64,000 nt of DNA from Rhyacophila brunnea (taxonomy: Eukaryota; Arthropoda; Insecta; Trichoptera; Rhyacophilidae), in assembly GCA_022495005.1 (NCBI GenBank), contig JAGYXB010000286.1:112783-176782 (forward strand), read 5' to 3'. A program made the translations under genes and the position numbers. Below are positions 22,539 to 33,999 of the stretch, one piece after another (positions within the stretch are counted from its first letter, which is position 1; each line of letters opens with the position of its first letter). Under the pieces are notes generated by a model. It ran no database searches, was not told where the DNA came from, and saw only the letters and a list, made by a program, of their open reading frames with translations.

Positions 22539-23795
22539 TTGATTCCTGCAACCACTCCCATGACGTATTCCGCTAGTCTCGGATTGCCAAAGAGGATCAT
22601 AGAAGTACAAGAGCCATACGATGAAATACAGTTTGACTGTCAACACATTAAAAAAGAATTGGGCGTATATGAAACGATTACTAATATAGTCAGTCGCACT
22701 GCTGAACGTCAGCATCTACAATCTAACGTCACAGATCCTGCATTATTAGTAGCTGTTATAATATTAGAGAAAAAATCATTTAATAACGAAAATTTTGTTT
22801 GCAGTTTTTGTTTAAAATTTTTTTCATCGCCATCTCTATTGAAGCTTCACAAAGCGTGTCATAAAAAATCAAAAATGGATAAAACAGAAAATTATAAAAG
22901 CATTCGATCTAATCTTAGCAATAAAAATCTTAACCAAATGAATCATTCTGATGAAAAGCCAATTAAATGTGCACAGTGTAATTACTCTTGTATAACATCT
23001 AGTAAGATGAAATTACACAATAAGACCCATTCTGATGAAAAGCCATTTAAATGTGACCATTGTGGTTACTCTTGTATTCGATCTAATGATATGAAAAAAC
23101 ACAAAATGACTCATTCTGGTGAAAAGCCATTTAAATGTGACCAATGTGATTACTCGTGTGTAGCATCTGGCAACATGAATGTACACAAATTAAGTCATTC
23201 TGGTGAAAAGTCATTTAAATGTGACCAATGTAATTACTCTTGTATAACATTTAGTACGATGAAAATACACAAAATGACTCATTCTGGTGAAAAGCCATTT
23301 AAATGTCACCAATGTAATTACTCATGTATAAGATCTGGTGATATGAAAACACACAAAATTAGACATTCTGGTGAAAAATCATTTAACTGTGATCAATGTG
23401 AATACTCTTGCATACAATCTAGTAGGATGAAATTGCACAAAAAGTCTCATTCTGGTGAAAAACCATTTAAATGTGACCAATGTGGTCACTCTTGTATTCG
23501 ATCTGGTGATATGAAAATACACAAAATGACTCATTCTGGTGAAAAGCCATTTAAATGTGACCATTGTGAATACTCGTGTATAACATCTGGCACCATGAAA
23601 GTACACAAGTTAACTCATTCTGGTGTAAAGCCATTTAAATGTGCCCAATGTGACTATTCATCTAAAACATCTAGCGATATGAAAAAACACAAAATGACTC
23701 ATTCTGGTGAAAAGCCATTTAAATGTGACCATTGTGATTACTCTTGCATAGCATCTGGTACCCTGAAAGTACATAAAATGATTCATTTTGGCTAA
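22539..23795 (+). CDS. Locus A last exon: eleven C2H2 zinc fingers
   Basis: Starts directly after the acceptor CTTTTAG at phase 0 (first codon TTG; an exon start, not a translation start) and ends at TAA. It encodes a 90-residue leader (SLGLPKRIIEVQEPYDEIQ, then IKKELGVYE) and eleven C-x2-C-x12-H-x3-H fingers. The first is diverged (CSFCLKFF), then ten tandem copies follow of the CDQCxYSC...MKxHKxTH type joined by HSGEKPFK linkers. Multi-finger proteins of this type bind DNA, usually as nuclear transcription regulators. Spliced with exons 1-4 it gives about 613 residues. The stop arises where GAA of the next linker became TAA, so the array is shortened. Confidence 0.85.
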   Translation: MIPATTPMTYSASLGLPKRIIEVQEPYDEIQFDCQHIKKELGVYETITNIVSRTAERQHLQSNVTDPALLVAVIILEKKSFNNENFVCSFCLKFFSSPSLLKLHKACHKKSKMDKTENYKSIRSNLSNKNLNQMNHSDEKPIKCAQCNYSCITSSKMKLHNKTHSDEKPFKCDHCGYSCIRSNDMKKHKMTHSGEKPFKCDQCDYSCVASGNMNVHKLSHSGEKSFKCDQCNYSCITFSTMKIHKMTHSGEKPFKCHQCNYSCIRSGDMKTHKIRHSGEKSFNCDQCEYSCIQSSRMKLHKKSHSGEKPFKCDQCGHSCIRSGDMKIHKMTHSGEKPFKCDHCEYSCITSGTMKVHKLTHSGVKPFKCAQCDYSSKTSSDMKKHKMTHSGEKPFKCDHCDYSCIASGTLKVHKMIHFG

Positions 23796-24065
23796 AAACC
23801 ATTTGAATGACCAATTTAATTAATATTCTATAACATCGTGTAATATTAAAATACACAAAATGACCCATTCTGTTGAATAGCCGTTTCAATGTGACCTTGT
23901 AATTATTCGTGTATAGCATCTGGCACTATGAAAGTATGTAAAATAGCTCATTCTGGTAAAAAGCCATTTAAATGTTTCCATTGTTATCACTCATCCACAA
24001 GTATGACTATACACAAAAAGACTCATTCCTGTTAAAAACTTTATTTTGTAATTTCTCATGTTTTC
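23796..24065 (+). pseudogene. Decayed continuation of the finger array
   Basis: After the stop, recognisable finger remnants go on: linker-like AAACCATTTGAATG, KIHKMTHS-like frames near 23850, GTMKV near 23920, and a last piece ending with KKTHSC and TAA near 24034. Frameshifts and stops remove all coding value. These are at least three former fingers 3' of the nonsense change. Confidence 0.75.
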
Positions 24066-24069
24066 TTAA

Positions 24070-27000
24070 GGGGGGACATGCTCGTCGAAGGTCAAAATTG
24101 AGTTTTTATTGTATTTTCAAACCATGATCCTGGACACTCCTTAAACGTTGTAGATAATCTATTTATATAATTTTGAAGCCTTAATATTCTTTATAGTTAT
24201 TTTAAACATTTGATGACTGCATGAAGTATTTTTGTTACATAAAATAGTATTCTTTTTAACCTCTCGCTCTAATGTTTTAGAATATAGTCATATTTCGGTA
24301 CAGAACTGTGCAGTGGTGTTAAGATTTTTTACATTTATTAATTTTTAAACGCATTTATAAAACCATTAGTATAATTTATTACAAGATAATTTTTGTAAAA
24401 TATTCACGATAAAAAAATATTTTGATAATCTCTGTGATCCCAAATTTGACAAGAATTAGGCATTTTATTATTCAAAAAATCGGCAAGATTAAAACATTGG
24501 AAGATGATTCTAAAGATATTTATTATAAGCTATGTCTTTGACCATTCAAGTGTGATAAATATCTTATGAATAATGATTGCTTTATAATAATTATTGACCT
24601 AAGAATAAGGTAGTGTTTTTTTGAAATACGCCATTTCTTTTGTCATTCCCCAGTGGTTAAGCTACAACATACGGCCGTAGCCATAAATTGACAAACTATA
24701 ATTGAAGTAGGGAGTAAAATGATATTGACGCGCGTGTTTGAACATGTACCATTTAAAAAAAAATAAAAAAAAATTCGGTTAGGTACATGTTCAAACACGC
24801 GTTAACATAATTTTACTCCCTACTTTAATTATAGTTTGTCAATTTATGGCTACGGCCGTATGTTGTAGCTTAACCACTGGGGAATGACAAAAGAAATGGC
24901 GTATTTCAAAAAAACACTACCTTATTCTTAGGTCAATAATTATTATAAAGCAATCAATATTCATAAGATTTTTATCACACTTGAATGGTCAAAGACATAG
25001 CTTATAATAAATATCTTTAGAATCATCTTCAAATGTGTTAATCTTGCTGATTTTTTGAATAATAAAATGCCTAATTCTTGTCAAATTTGGGATCACAGAT
25101 TATCAAAATAATTTTTTATCGTGAATATTTTACAAAAATTATCTCGTAATAAATTATACGAATGGTTTTATAAATGTGTTTAAAAATTAATAAATGTAAA
25201 AAATCTTAACACCACTGCACAGTTCTGTACCGAAATATGACCATATTCTAAAACATTAGAGCGAGAGGTTTAAAAGAATACTATTTTATGTAACAAAAAT
25301 ACTTCATGCAGTCATCAAATGTTTAAAATAACTATAAAGGATAATAAGGCTTCAAAATTATATAAATAGATTATCTACAACGTTTAACCTTTCCCTTACC
25401 ATGGTAAAAAAATTACGCCCGTTCCCATGCTGTCCACTCAGTGACCCGATAGAAATTTGGCATTTTAAGGCATTTTAAAAGCTAATTGATTGCTTCAAAA
25501 GGTAAAGTATGTTTTTAAATACTATTTAGTCATCGTTTAACATGTTATTCTGTGTATATCACATGCAATTATCTTATAATCGTGTATAATAATCGGACAT
25601 CAATAAATGTACGTCATAACCAAACCACGGTGTGTCTCGATCTGTTTTAAATGGAACAACGAACACACGCTGTCATTTCACGGAGAGTGGGGATGGCTAA
25701 TTCATCCGAAGCGGACGAGGGTGTTGTAAGGTAGAATAACACGTGTGCAGGCGTTCGTTATTACGTTCGCCACATAAAATAATAGATACCTAGCATATTA
25801 TGAAATAATATTGGCTTCGATATATTTTAATGAACACATTAAGTTTTATTGCTTACATTTTGTCCAATATATAGTGGACAAAAACATATATCTAAATATA
25901 TATCAAACTCAAAATTTTATGAAAACCTTTTAAGAGCTTCTGAAACTAGGCGCTTCACTTGAAGAGTTAAAAAATACCAACAACATGACGTGTAATAATA
26001 ATATGTATTTTATATTTAACGAAAAGAGAAGTATGAATGAAAAAGTGTGCACAAAATTGTAGGATTGCCCAAAGCGTACCGAAACTATTATGGTTTTATT
26101 TCGGCCTGGGTTTATCTGACTTTTGAAAACTATATAACACCATATTATGTAAATTATTGTAGTATTAGTTCAATAAAAACAAATAGGTACGTATGACTCA
26201 CAATGCACTATTTATGTCGGATCTTAACAGTCTACCTCCACACTTCACCACTGAGAAATAATATAATAGTATATTATTATGTATATACCTACATCAGATT
26301 GAGTATGATAATATTTATTTATATAATAATATTATTTGGTAAGTACTTATGAAATTAGAATGATTCAGTAATCTTAATATGAATTTCTTGTACCTACATA
26401 CAATCCACCGATATTATGGACATATTATTATATATAGTTAATAATAATATATAATATTATAACACAATATCATGAAAACACAACAGGTTCACTATGATTA
26501 TTTATTTACATATTAGGTATGTAAGTAGGTACCTACTTTATAATTTTATTATTGGTACTTGTAAAATTAAAAAATAAAAATGCTGCAAACACTATAAAAT
26601 ATTTTTTGCAACTGTGTGTCTACTTCATAAACCAAAGAAACTCCATGTGTACTACCTAGTTGCACTTAAATTGCATTTGCTGACTCATTATTATTTTCGG
26701 ATGAAAGCTATTATTAGTGATTTACGACGACAATACAATTTATTACGGTTCAACCATGGACCAACAAAATAATGTCTCATGTATAATCTTTTATAATTAA
26801 AAAAAACTAATATAGGTAGGTATTAGTAATATCGTCAAAAAAAGGATATTTTAGAATATCGTATTAACCGCACCGCACCGCAATTTACAAAGCTACAGTT
26901 AACTATAGATACAAATATATTATTATTGATGATAGTCATTAGAACATACCTACATTTTCTGTAGCTGTCTGATTTCAATGCAGGGTATTTATTTAAACGA

Positions 27001-27947
27001 GTTTAATATTTGGGTTTGAATACAACATTTGAATGGGTAGGTACATCAATATTATGAAATTTATCGCATTGTATTATTTTCCTAAAATTCTAAAACAGAA
27101 TGAAATAATATTACCCTTGCCAATATTTAACATACTGCATTGCCTAATATGATAATAGTATAAACATGTAGAACATGTGAATACGCCACGCCACATGCTG
27201 TGCTGTTTTTATTTAGCCCGCTCGAGAATTTTTTTCAATTGCCTATGTCCCACAAACTGATGTAATCTTTACAAACCTTGTAGCAAGGGTCTGTATTCTA
27301 AATCCGGGAAAAAAGGTTTTATGACTTGACTAGACAATGGTCAATAGCATTGGATCCTTTTCGTTAATTGTTTATGAATAAACGCCACATGTAGTGAAGT
27401 TAACACGGTAAAATGAACACTAATAACATTGCGTTAAGGGTTGCTTTGGCGTTTATCGTCAGATGTATTTGAACAATGTATACTTCAAGGTTCGATATAT
27501 TATGGGAGGCTATAACTGATTGCATTATTCACAGAATTATGTTGAACAAAGACATACATTTCTATCTCTGACTAACAAATGACATTTTAAAATAGTGTCT
27601 CATGTTTACATTACTATTAAGCGCGTTTCTCTAACGCATATCTTTCTAGATAGCCCTATCACTGTCTTATCAAAATATTGATTAGACTTTCGAAAAATGA
27701 TTAATTTTACATATAAAACATTCAATTCAACCACCTATATATTTTTCTTTTTATGCCTAAATATTTTATCTACAAATAGCTAAAAGTAGACGTTTATATA
27801 CATAATAATAAGTGGGGTATCTATGATTTAAGGTCATTTCTAAACTGCGAGACCATCGTGGCAACGGGAGTGTTAAGGAGTGTCCAGGATCATGGTTTGA
27901 AAATACAATAAAAACTCAATTTTGACCTTCGACGAGCATGTCCCCCC
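24070..27947. mobile_element. Fold-back TTAA transposon, copy 2, with nested insert
   Basis: Same ends as copy 1 (GGGGGGACATGCTCG and its complement), flanked by TTAA at 24066-24069 and 27948-27951. Removing the nested insert and one TTAA leaves 1389 bp against 1390 in copy 1. It landed inside the finger-array tail of locus A, splitting that tail into 23796-24065 and 27952 onward. No ORF. Confidence 0.85.
25388..27872. mobile_element. Nested piggyBac-like non-autonomous element
   Basis: A 2.49-kb AT-rich block inserted in the right arm of fold-back copy 2 at a TTAA (25384-25387 and 27873-27876). Fold-back copy 1 shows the empty site at 8112-8115, where one TTAA joins the same flanks. Its ends (CCTTTCCCTTACCATGG, and the complement of the right end ACACTCCCGTTGCCACGATGG) are related imperfect inverted repeats with the CCY-type piggyBac look. 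No ORF above 60 codons. A segment near 26140-26250 also occurs near 4590-4720. Confidence 0.8.
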
Positions 27948-27951
27948 TTAA

Positions 27952-28535
27952 TGATATAAAAATACACAAAATAATTCATTGTGGTGGAAAGCCAATGTTA
28001 CCTAACAATATAAATAAAATGTACACGGGCAAAACAGGAAACGTCGCACAAAACTGAAAAATGACTTCGGTATTTGGAAAAACTTAAATTTCCATGTGTA
28101 TTTTTATCTAACTTAATGAAAAAGTATAAAACAAATCATAGTCCTTCGAAAATAGCGGTTTCTCAATACCCGATACAGGTCCATAAGTGGGGCTCCCCAT
28201 GACCTGTAATGAACTGTATCAAGGAATGTCAAACGCCAACTTTTACGTTAAGCATTAAAATGGCCAATATATATGAAAACTGCTACACAAGTACCTATTG
28301 CCCGAAATTAAATTGTTAATTATGGCAACTTTTCGTTTTGTGATATTTCTTGTTTTGCTAATTTACCCTTCAATATCTCTTGTATTAGATCTGGTAATAT
28401 AAAAATATACAAAACGACCTATTCTGTGAAATGCCATTCAAATGCGTTTATTGTGATTACTCATGTAGAACATATAGCATGAAATTGCATAAAAATACAT
28501 GTCATTCAGTTGTAAACCTCTTAAACAGTCAATGC
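27952..28535 (+). pseudogene. Outer remnants of the zinc-finger tail
   Basis: Pieces such as DIKIHKIIHCGGKP (27952-27995) and, near 28380-28510, IRSGNIKIYKTT, then CVYCDYSCRTYSMKLHKNTCH, resemble the fingers of the locus A array but are broken by stops and indels. They were once joined to 23796-24065. The array therefore originally reached well beyond its present stop. Confidence 0.65.
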
Positions 28536-28864
28536 TTCTAGTTGTAGGTTACTTATCGTTTTCGAAACTATAATTGATTATGCCATTAATATTTTCGAAT
28601 TCTCTATCCTGTGTAACACTGGCCTACTGTATTTATTAATCATCTATGTGTATATATAATATAAAATATGCTTGTTTGTTTGGTTTTGAGTTGACAAACG
28701 ATTGTGTGCCTTAATTATTCTTGTACAATGTTACTTTTCCTTTTCAGTATAATCTAGCAATCATCGTGCCGTATAGTCACATGACACATGACAGAGGCTT
28801 GAACAATGTTACGAAATTAACCGAATTTACTTAGAAAATCAGTAATCGATTCTATATCGAACAA

Positions 28865-29200
28865 CTTCATCATTATCATCCAGCCTGGGGATCATTTTAC
28901 TGCTGGATGAACGCCTATCCAACCTGATTTCATTCTTCCTGGTTCTGTGCATTACTTTTTATTTTGCAGCTATTTATATCATCATTAGCATCAGCTTGAA
29001 TCAATCCATTCCTAAATGGTGAATTCTAAGCTACTTCCATTCCTCCCGGTCTAATGAATTCCTACGTTCGTCAAAATTTATAAGATTATAAAGATACGTA
29101 CCGCTATAATCATAATCTTCATCATCCCTAGTCAATCCACTGCTAGATGAAGGCTTCCCAAAGTCGATTCTGCCCTGTGCATTGTTGTATTCATCAGAAC
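28865..29200 (+). repeat. Non-LTR 3'-end/SINE-type relic (two tandem pieces)
   Basis: CATCATTATCATCCAGCC...TGCTGGATGAACGCC and, later, CATCATCCCTAGTCAATCCACTGCTAGATGAAGGCTTCCC have the pattern of a 3'-end sequence common to insect RTE-type elements and their SINEs. Strongly diverged and non-coding. Confidence 0.45.
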
Positions 29201-29219
29201 CGGTGATCAATAATAGTCA

Positions 29220-30429
29220 ATAAATAAGGAAAGTGCGAACTAACGATAATAGTGAGTAAAAAAGACCAAATAATCCGACACTGCGAAGCTTTATTGGCTC
29301 ACGACTGTAGTAATATTTCGTTGTATTGTGTGACATAGTGTATTGACCCTTTTTTATAAAATAGTTTTTCCAATATGTCTTAAAAGTAATATACTGACGT
29401 CTCCTGGGGCGCAGGGGCGCTATATACTCTGAACCGGCTTTGTCCCCAAACCAGGTTGAGAACCCCAACTCTCGACTAGCTCAAACGAGGAGATCAAATA
29501 TGAGTTCTTAGATTGATTAATAGTAGCACTCCACTATATTAGTCTACAAAGGCCACCTAGTATTAGAACAATACCAGTTATTGTATATACTATTGCTTAA
29601 AATTCACGGTCACCATGAAAATGTCAAGCTGTCCATCATTCAAGGACATGGAAAATTCAGGTTCAACGCCACTAGATAATTTTACTGGTTTCAAGATCAC
29701 TAGGTAAATTTGCCATATAAGTTCCAGTACGTGCAGATTGTATTGTGGCACTAATTAATTAGGATGTATGAAACTATAATAAATCAAAGGTCCGTATTAA
29801 CTATATAATTTATTTATTTAAAAATTTAATTTAAATTTATAACTTACAATAATTATAGTTTATAATCTTTTATATTTTATATAAAACTTCGATAATGTCT
29901 TTATTCTCGATTATAATGTACTTTTATAATTATAATAAAACTATTTTTTATTTTAATTTATTTATATAATATAGTAATATTTATATTTAATTATTTATAT
30001 AATTTAATAGTTTTCATTCGTAAGAAACTTAATTTTTAATCTAATTACGAAAGATTATTTATTTATACATATAAAATTTGGCACATACGTTTATATAATT
30101 ATTTCTATATTTATTTTTGTCAAGCTACGTGAACCTTACACTGAGTAGCACTTTCAAAAGTTTGGGAACCGCTTGCACTTTTACAACTGTACCTTGTGGT
30201 ACCTCGAAACTATATCCTTATTACTGACTCATCAACTCGATGAGTAATACCGAATGACGTCACTCACTATGACTAGTGAGTCCTAGAGTGCTACACGACG
30301 AATGTACTTAGGTACATGTACTACCCACGAGAAGCCCTATTCGGAGGGTCTTCATACAAAAAGGCTTGCAAACTTTTGTCAAGACCTTCGTGGAGTAGGA
30401 GTATCTTGCTGGAGACGGCGAAAACTACT
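29220..30429. other. AT-rich region, no gene recognised
   Basis: Contains a very AT-rich block at about 29790-30120 and nothing recognisable as coding. An 83-codon minus-strand ORF at 29217-29468 has no motif. This region and 30920-31310 show scattered similarity to 50540-52620. Confidence 0.4.
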
Positions 30430-30915
30430 GAATTTACTATGAATAATTACAAGATAAAAAGAACTTTTTATATACGTTTTTAAATTGTCTGTGGAATCAT
30501 ATAAACTTGACTTGACTAGCTTAAACGATCAAAAAAATTTGTACATGATAGAAATCAATATGAAATGTAATTTTGACATTTCATATTGATTTCCATAGTA
30601 ACGCACGTATATATTAATAATTTAGTTGCTAGGACCCCAGACCCCTGCAACCAATAATGGTGGATTGGATTACGGATTTCATCCGAAATAACTTTTCATA
30701 CAAAACATAATTAACTGAAAATGAATTTAATTCTACTTAAAGATGGCTAAAAGTATTAAAAGAATGCATTGGCATCGTGTTCTGATATATTCTAAAAGTT
30801 TCAAATGTCTAGGTAGTCGGGAAGTTAGTTAAAAATCGATTGGAAGATTTTTACTGGATAAACAACCACTGGACAAATAAGAATACGACCTAATAAAAAC
30901 GTTGTAAAATGTCAA
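30430..30915 (-). repeat. 0.4-kb interspersed repeat, minus-strand copy
   Basis: Reverse complement matches 12367-12790 and 45279-45665 along most of its length, including AACGCACGTATATATTAATA and the ACTAACTTCCCGAC region. The ends (AAAAACGTTGT near 30897-30907) agree with the inverted terminal motif. Confidence 0.72.
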
Positions 30916-33214
30916 GATTTTATAGTGAATTACGGGTTCTTCCCTGGGAGGACTAGGTCAGAGGATCTCTTGCTCCGCCTACTTCCTCGGAGGATTTGAA
31001 GAATATCTCCTTAATCTTTAAGAAATTTGATCGGAAAATACTAAAGGCTAAAAATACTAAAATGCAAATTTAATTTGATTAGTTATTTTATAGTCAACGA
31101 GTTTAACTAAGTTTTCAACATGTGATAACAATGACAGCAAATAAATTGTTTATATAAAAATTACATAATTAATCTTACCTACATACTAAATCTGTTGTAC
31201 TTACATTTTACTTAATAATGACCGTTTTGGTCAACTTTTGGGAACATCCACAACTCACTCTGAGTAGCTGCAAGCTAATCAGATTGAACTATGGGACTTA
31301 TTACATATTTTTCAGCTTCGCCATGAGGCAGACGTCCATATTTTAGTGTAGGAATTGACTACAGAGACCAGATTGAAATAGATGTGTCGTCAAAATAGTA
31401 CTACAAAAATGCCGACTGCAAAATGACGAGCATTTTGTGGTCGTGTCAATACCTACCCAACTTCGCTCGGAGACTTTCAAACATGTGTTTTCTTTTCTTG
31501 CTGATGTCCGAATATATACCCCATACCCAGACACTACACTATTTTAGTCTGACGATAAACACCTGGCCTACAGCTATAGCTACGGGCGCTCTTTTACGAG
31601 TTATTGCTACCTATTATAATTGCATCCACAATTGATTATTCAAAGCACGTGGCCTAACGGTTATAATTATTAGGATTGTTAGTATCCGTTTATGTCGTCC
31701 GCGTTATATTGTTTTTTAGACATGCCTCTCATGAATATTAAAGCAAACGTTTGATGCCACTGACGAATGCACCAATTCATGAGTAGCACGGGTGTCTTGC
31801 TTCTGACATGGACCCTGCGTGTCGTAGAATATACCAAAATGAATAAAAGCAACCTTTTGAGAAGACTGTTAGACAGCCAAATCATTCAAGTCACAACCTT
31901 TAGTCATAAGGTCCTGATAAAGAATAATAAGAAGTTTTATTCCATTCGTCTAAATAATTTGTATTTTTGTTTTCCCTGGAGGTGGGCTTTTGAGCTTTGA
32001 GAATATCTTGGCCGAATCTTAGGGGTACACTAATACAACCGCATTACAAACACTAGAAATCGTGAGCATGATAGGTGACCTTACGTATAGATAACGGATG
32101 TTGTCCAATAATTTCAAATAAGTAATTCCTTAAGATATTAATGCAATCAAGATTTCTGTATGTATAATTATTAGAGTTGGGTTTCGGGAATTTCCAGACG
32201 GGAATTCTCGAGAAATTTTCACATGTCTTTCACATTTTCACATGTCGAGAAATTTGCGCTGTCACAAGGAGGGGGGGAGCGTAGGTTGCGCTGGACCCCC
32301 CCGGCTGAGTAAGGTCAAGGTTATCGTCTGCTGGCTTCTTCTTTCGGGGACATGCTATGCTTGATTGACAACGCGGATTTCAAGAATAACAGTGTATTTT
32401 ATTTGACGAAATTCATTACAGTTACAGAACAGCGTATAAAACATTTAACAAAAATATTTATAAAATAAATAAATTCACGGAGGTGCGTCGGTTCCGAGCA
32501 ACCGACCCGAGACAAAAACCGAATGAATCTTCTTTTTGGGAGCCAGGTCAACTCCAGGCAAGAATAAAATAATACCTACTACAAATTCTGTCACTGAAAA
32601 ATGACAAAAATACCCGAAGTTTTTTTCGCTGGGTCTGTGGCATTTCTGAGAATTTTCCCCTGGCTCGAAAAATTATTACCTACTTACTAGGTACCTAGTA
32701 GGCTAGTAGGTATAATTTAAAAATATTTCTTTGCTAAGTACCTACATAATATTATCTGCTTATCATATTAACAATTACGACACATATTTTTACAAATAAT
32801 CTCAAATCAGTTTAGAGTTAAGACTAAAAATATACTAGGTATTCTAGGTATTAGGTAAATTGTATTGCTGGGAACTTTGCTTCCAATATTTATGTGAGTA
32901 CACGAATTTTAATATTCAAAATTGGATGAAGGCTAATGTAATAATATTAAACAATGATAAGTATTAATAATTATTATTTTAGGCATCTTAAGTGTTGTGC
33001 TGACGATTGTTTTAAGTTATATAGGTAACTACAAAATCGTTTGTTATTTATTGGCTTGAAAATTACAGCTTGCTTGTAAGTAGTTTTAAAATTGAATAAG
33101 TATACCTAGATTTTATAATGACGCTAGGTTTTACTTGGCTTGCTTCTAGAATTAATGTATAAAATTCCTCCTATAAAAAAAATGCAGGATTTTATTTAAG
33201 TAAGTATATTAAGG
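30916..33214. other. No gene recognised
   Basis: About 2.3 kb without supported coding potential. Short ORFs at 31343-32000 on both strands overlap one another antisense and lack motifs. A GC-rich patch near 32265-32330 has no recognisable identity. Confidence 0.45.
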
Positions 33215-33800
33215 GCTTCTTCTTATTGTGCCATCCCCTAGTAGAGGTCGGCCACCATCAAGGCGATCTTATCTTTGTCGTCTGCTATCCGGAACAGTTC
33301 AGTGGAGCTGCACTCGTACCAATCACGGAGGTTTTTAAGCCACGAAATGCGGCGCCGTCCTCTGCTACGCTTCCCATTGATCTTTCCTTGAATGACAAGT
33401 TGGGGCATGCTGTATTTTTGTCCTCTCATAATGTGGCCGAGGTACTTTAGTTTCCTGGTTTTGATACTACGTAGAACTGCTCGGTCCTTCCCCATTCGAT
33501 TGAGAACTTCAACATTTATCACCCGGTCAGTCCAAGGAATTTTGAGGATGCGCCTATACAGCCATATCTTGAAAGTTTCAAGTCTCCATGACATCTTTTG
33601 GTTTAGCATCCATACTTCCATGAATGTATTAAATTTTGTTGAAGTTGCAAAAGGGTGACTATAAATTTTCATACATCTAAGCTTACGGGCTAGAAATTTC
33701 TGTCCCGTAGTCGATCTGCTCATTTCTGCATGAATCCGCCCAATGATGATTCAGGCCTCATGGCCTTGGATCCTCTAAGGATGCCATGGTTTAGGCGGTA
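33215..33800 (-). mobile_element. RTE-type retrotransposon 3' fragment
   Basis: The minus-strand frame 33238-33723 encodes the region after the RT domain of an RTE-type element: YRRILKIPWTDRVINVEVL, MGKDRAVLRSIKTRKLKYLG-HIMRG, and SRGRRRISWLKNLRDWY. In full elements this lies at the C-terminus of the endonuclease-RT protein. Everything upstream of it is missing, so this is a 5'-truncated copy about 0.58 kb long. It is a different subfamily from the RTE at 20835-22343, whose matching part reads LNWAGHVQCM. Confidence 0.85.
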
Positions 33801-33999
33801 ACAGTATAACTAGTGTGAAAAGGAAAATATACCTTGACATATTGAAGATTTTGTGGACACTGATTCAAAAAGCAAAAGGTTCAACTATGATCATGAAGTA
33901 TTTAGTTTTTTTTTTAATTTCTACGATACTATCAATAGTGACAATTAAATTTAATATCAAATATTCGAATATGTTCATTCCACTCCTTAAACGATCAGT

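Noticed and set aside
22539..22541. TTG at 22539 as a translation start of the zinc-finger protein
   Set aside because: It is the first codon after a good acceptor (CTTTTAG) conserved with locus B; the shared upstream exons supply the real ATG.
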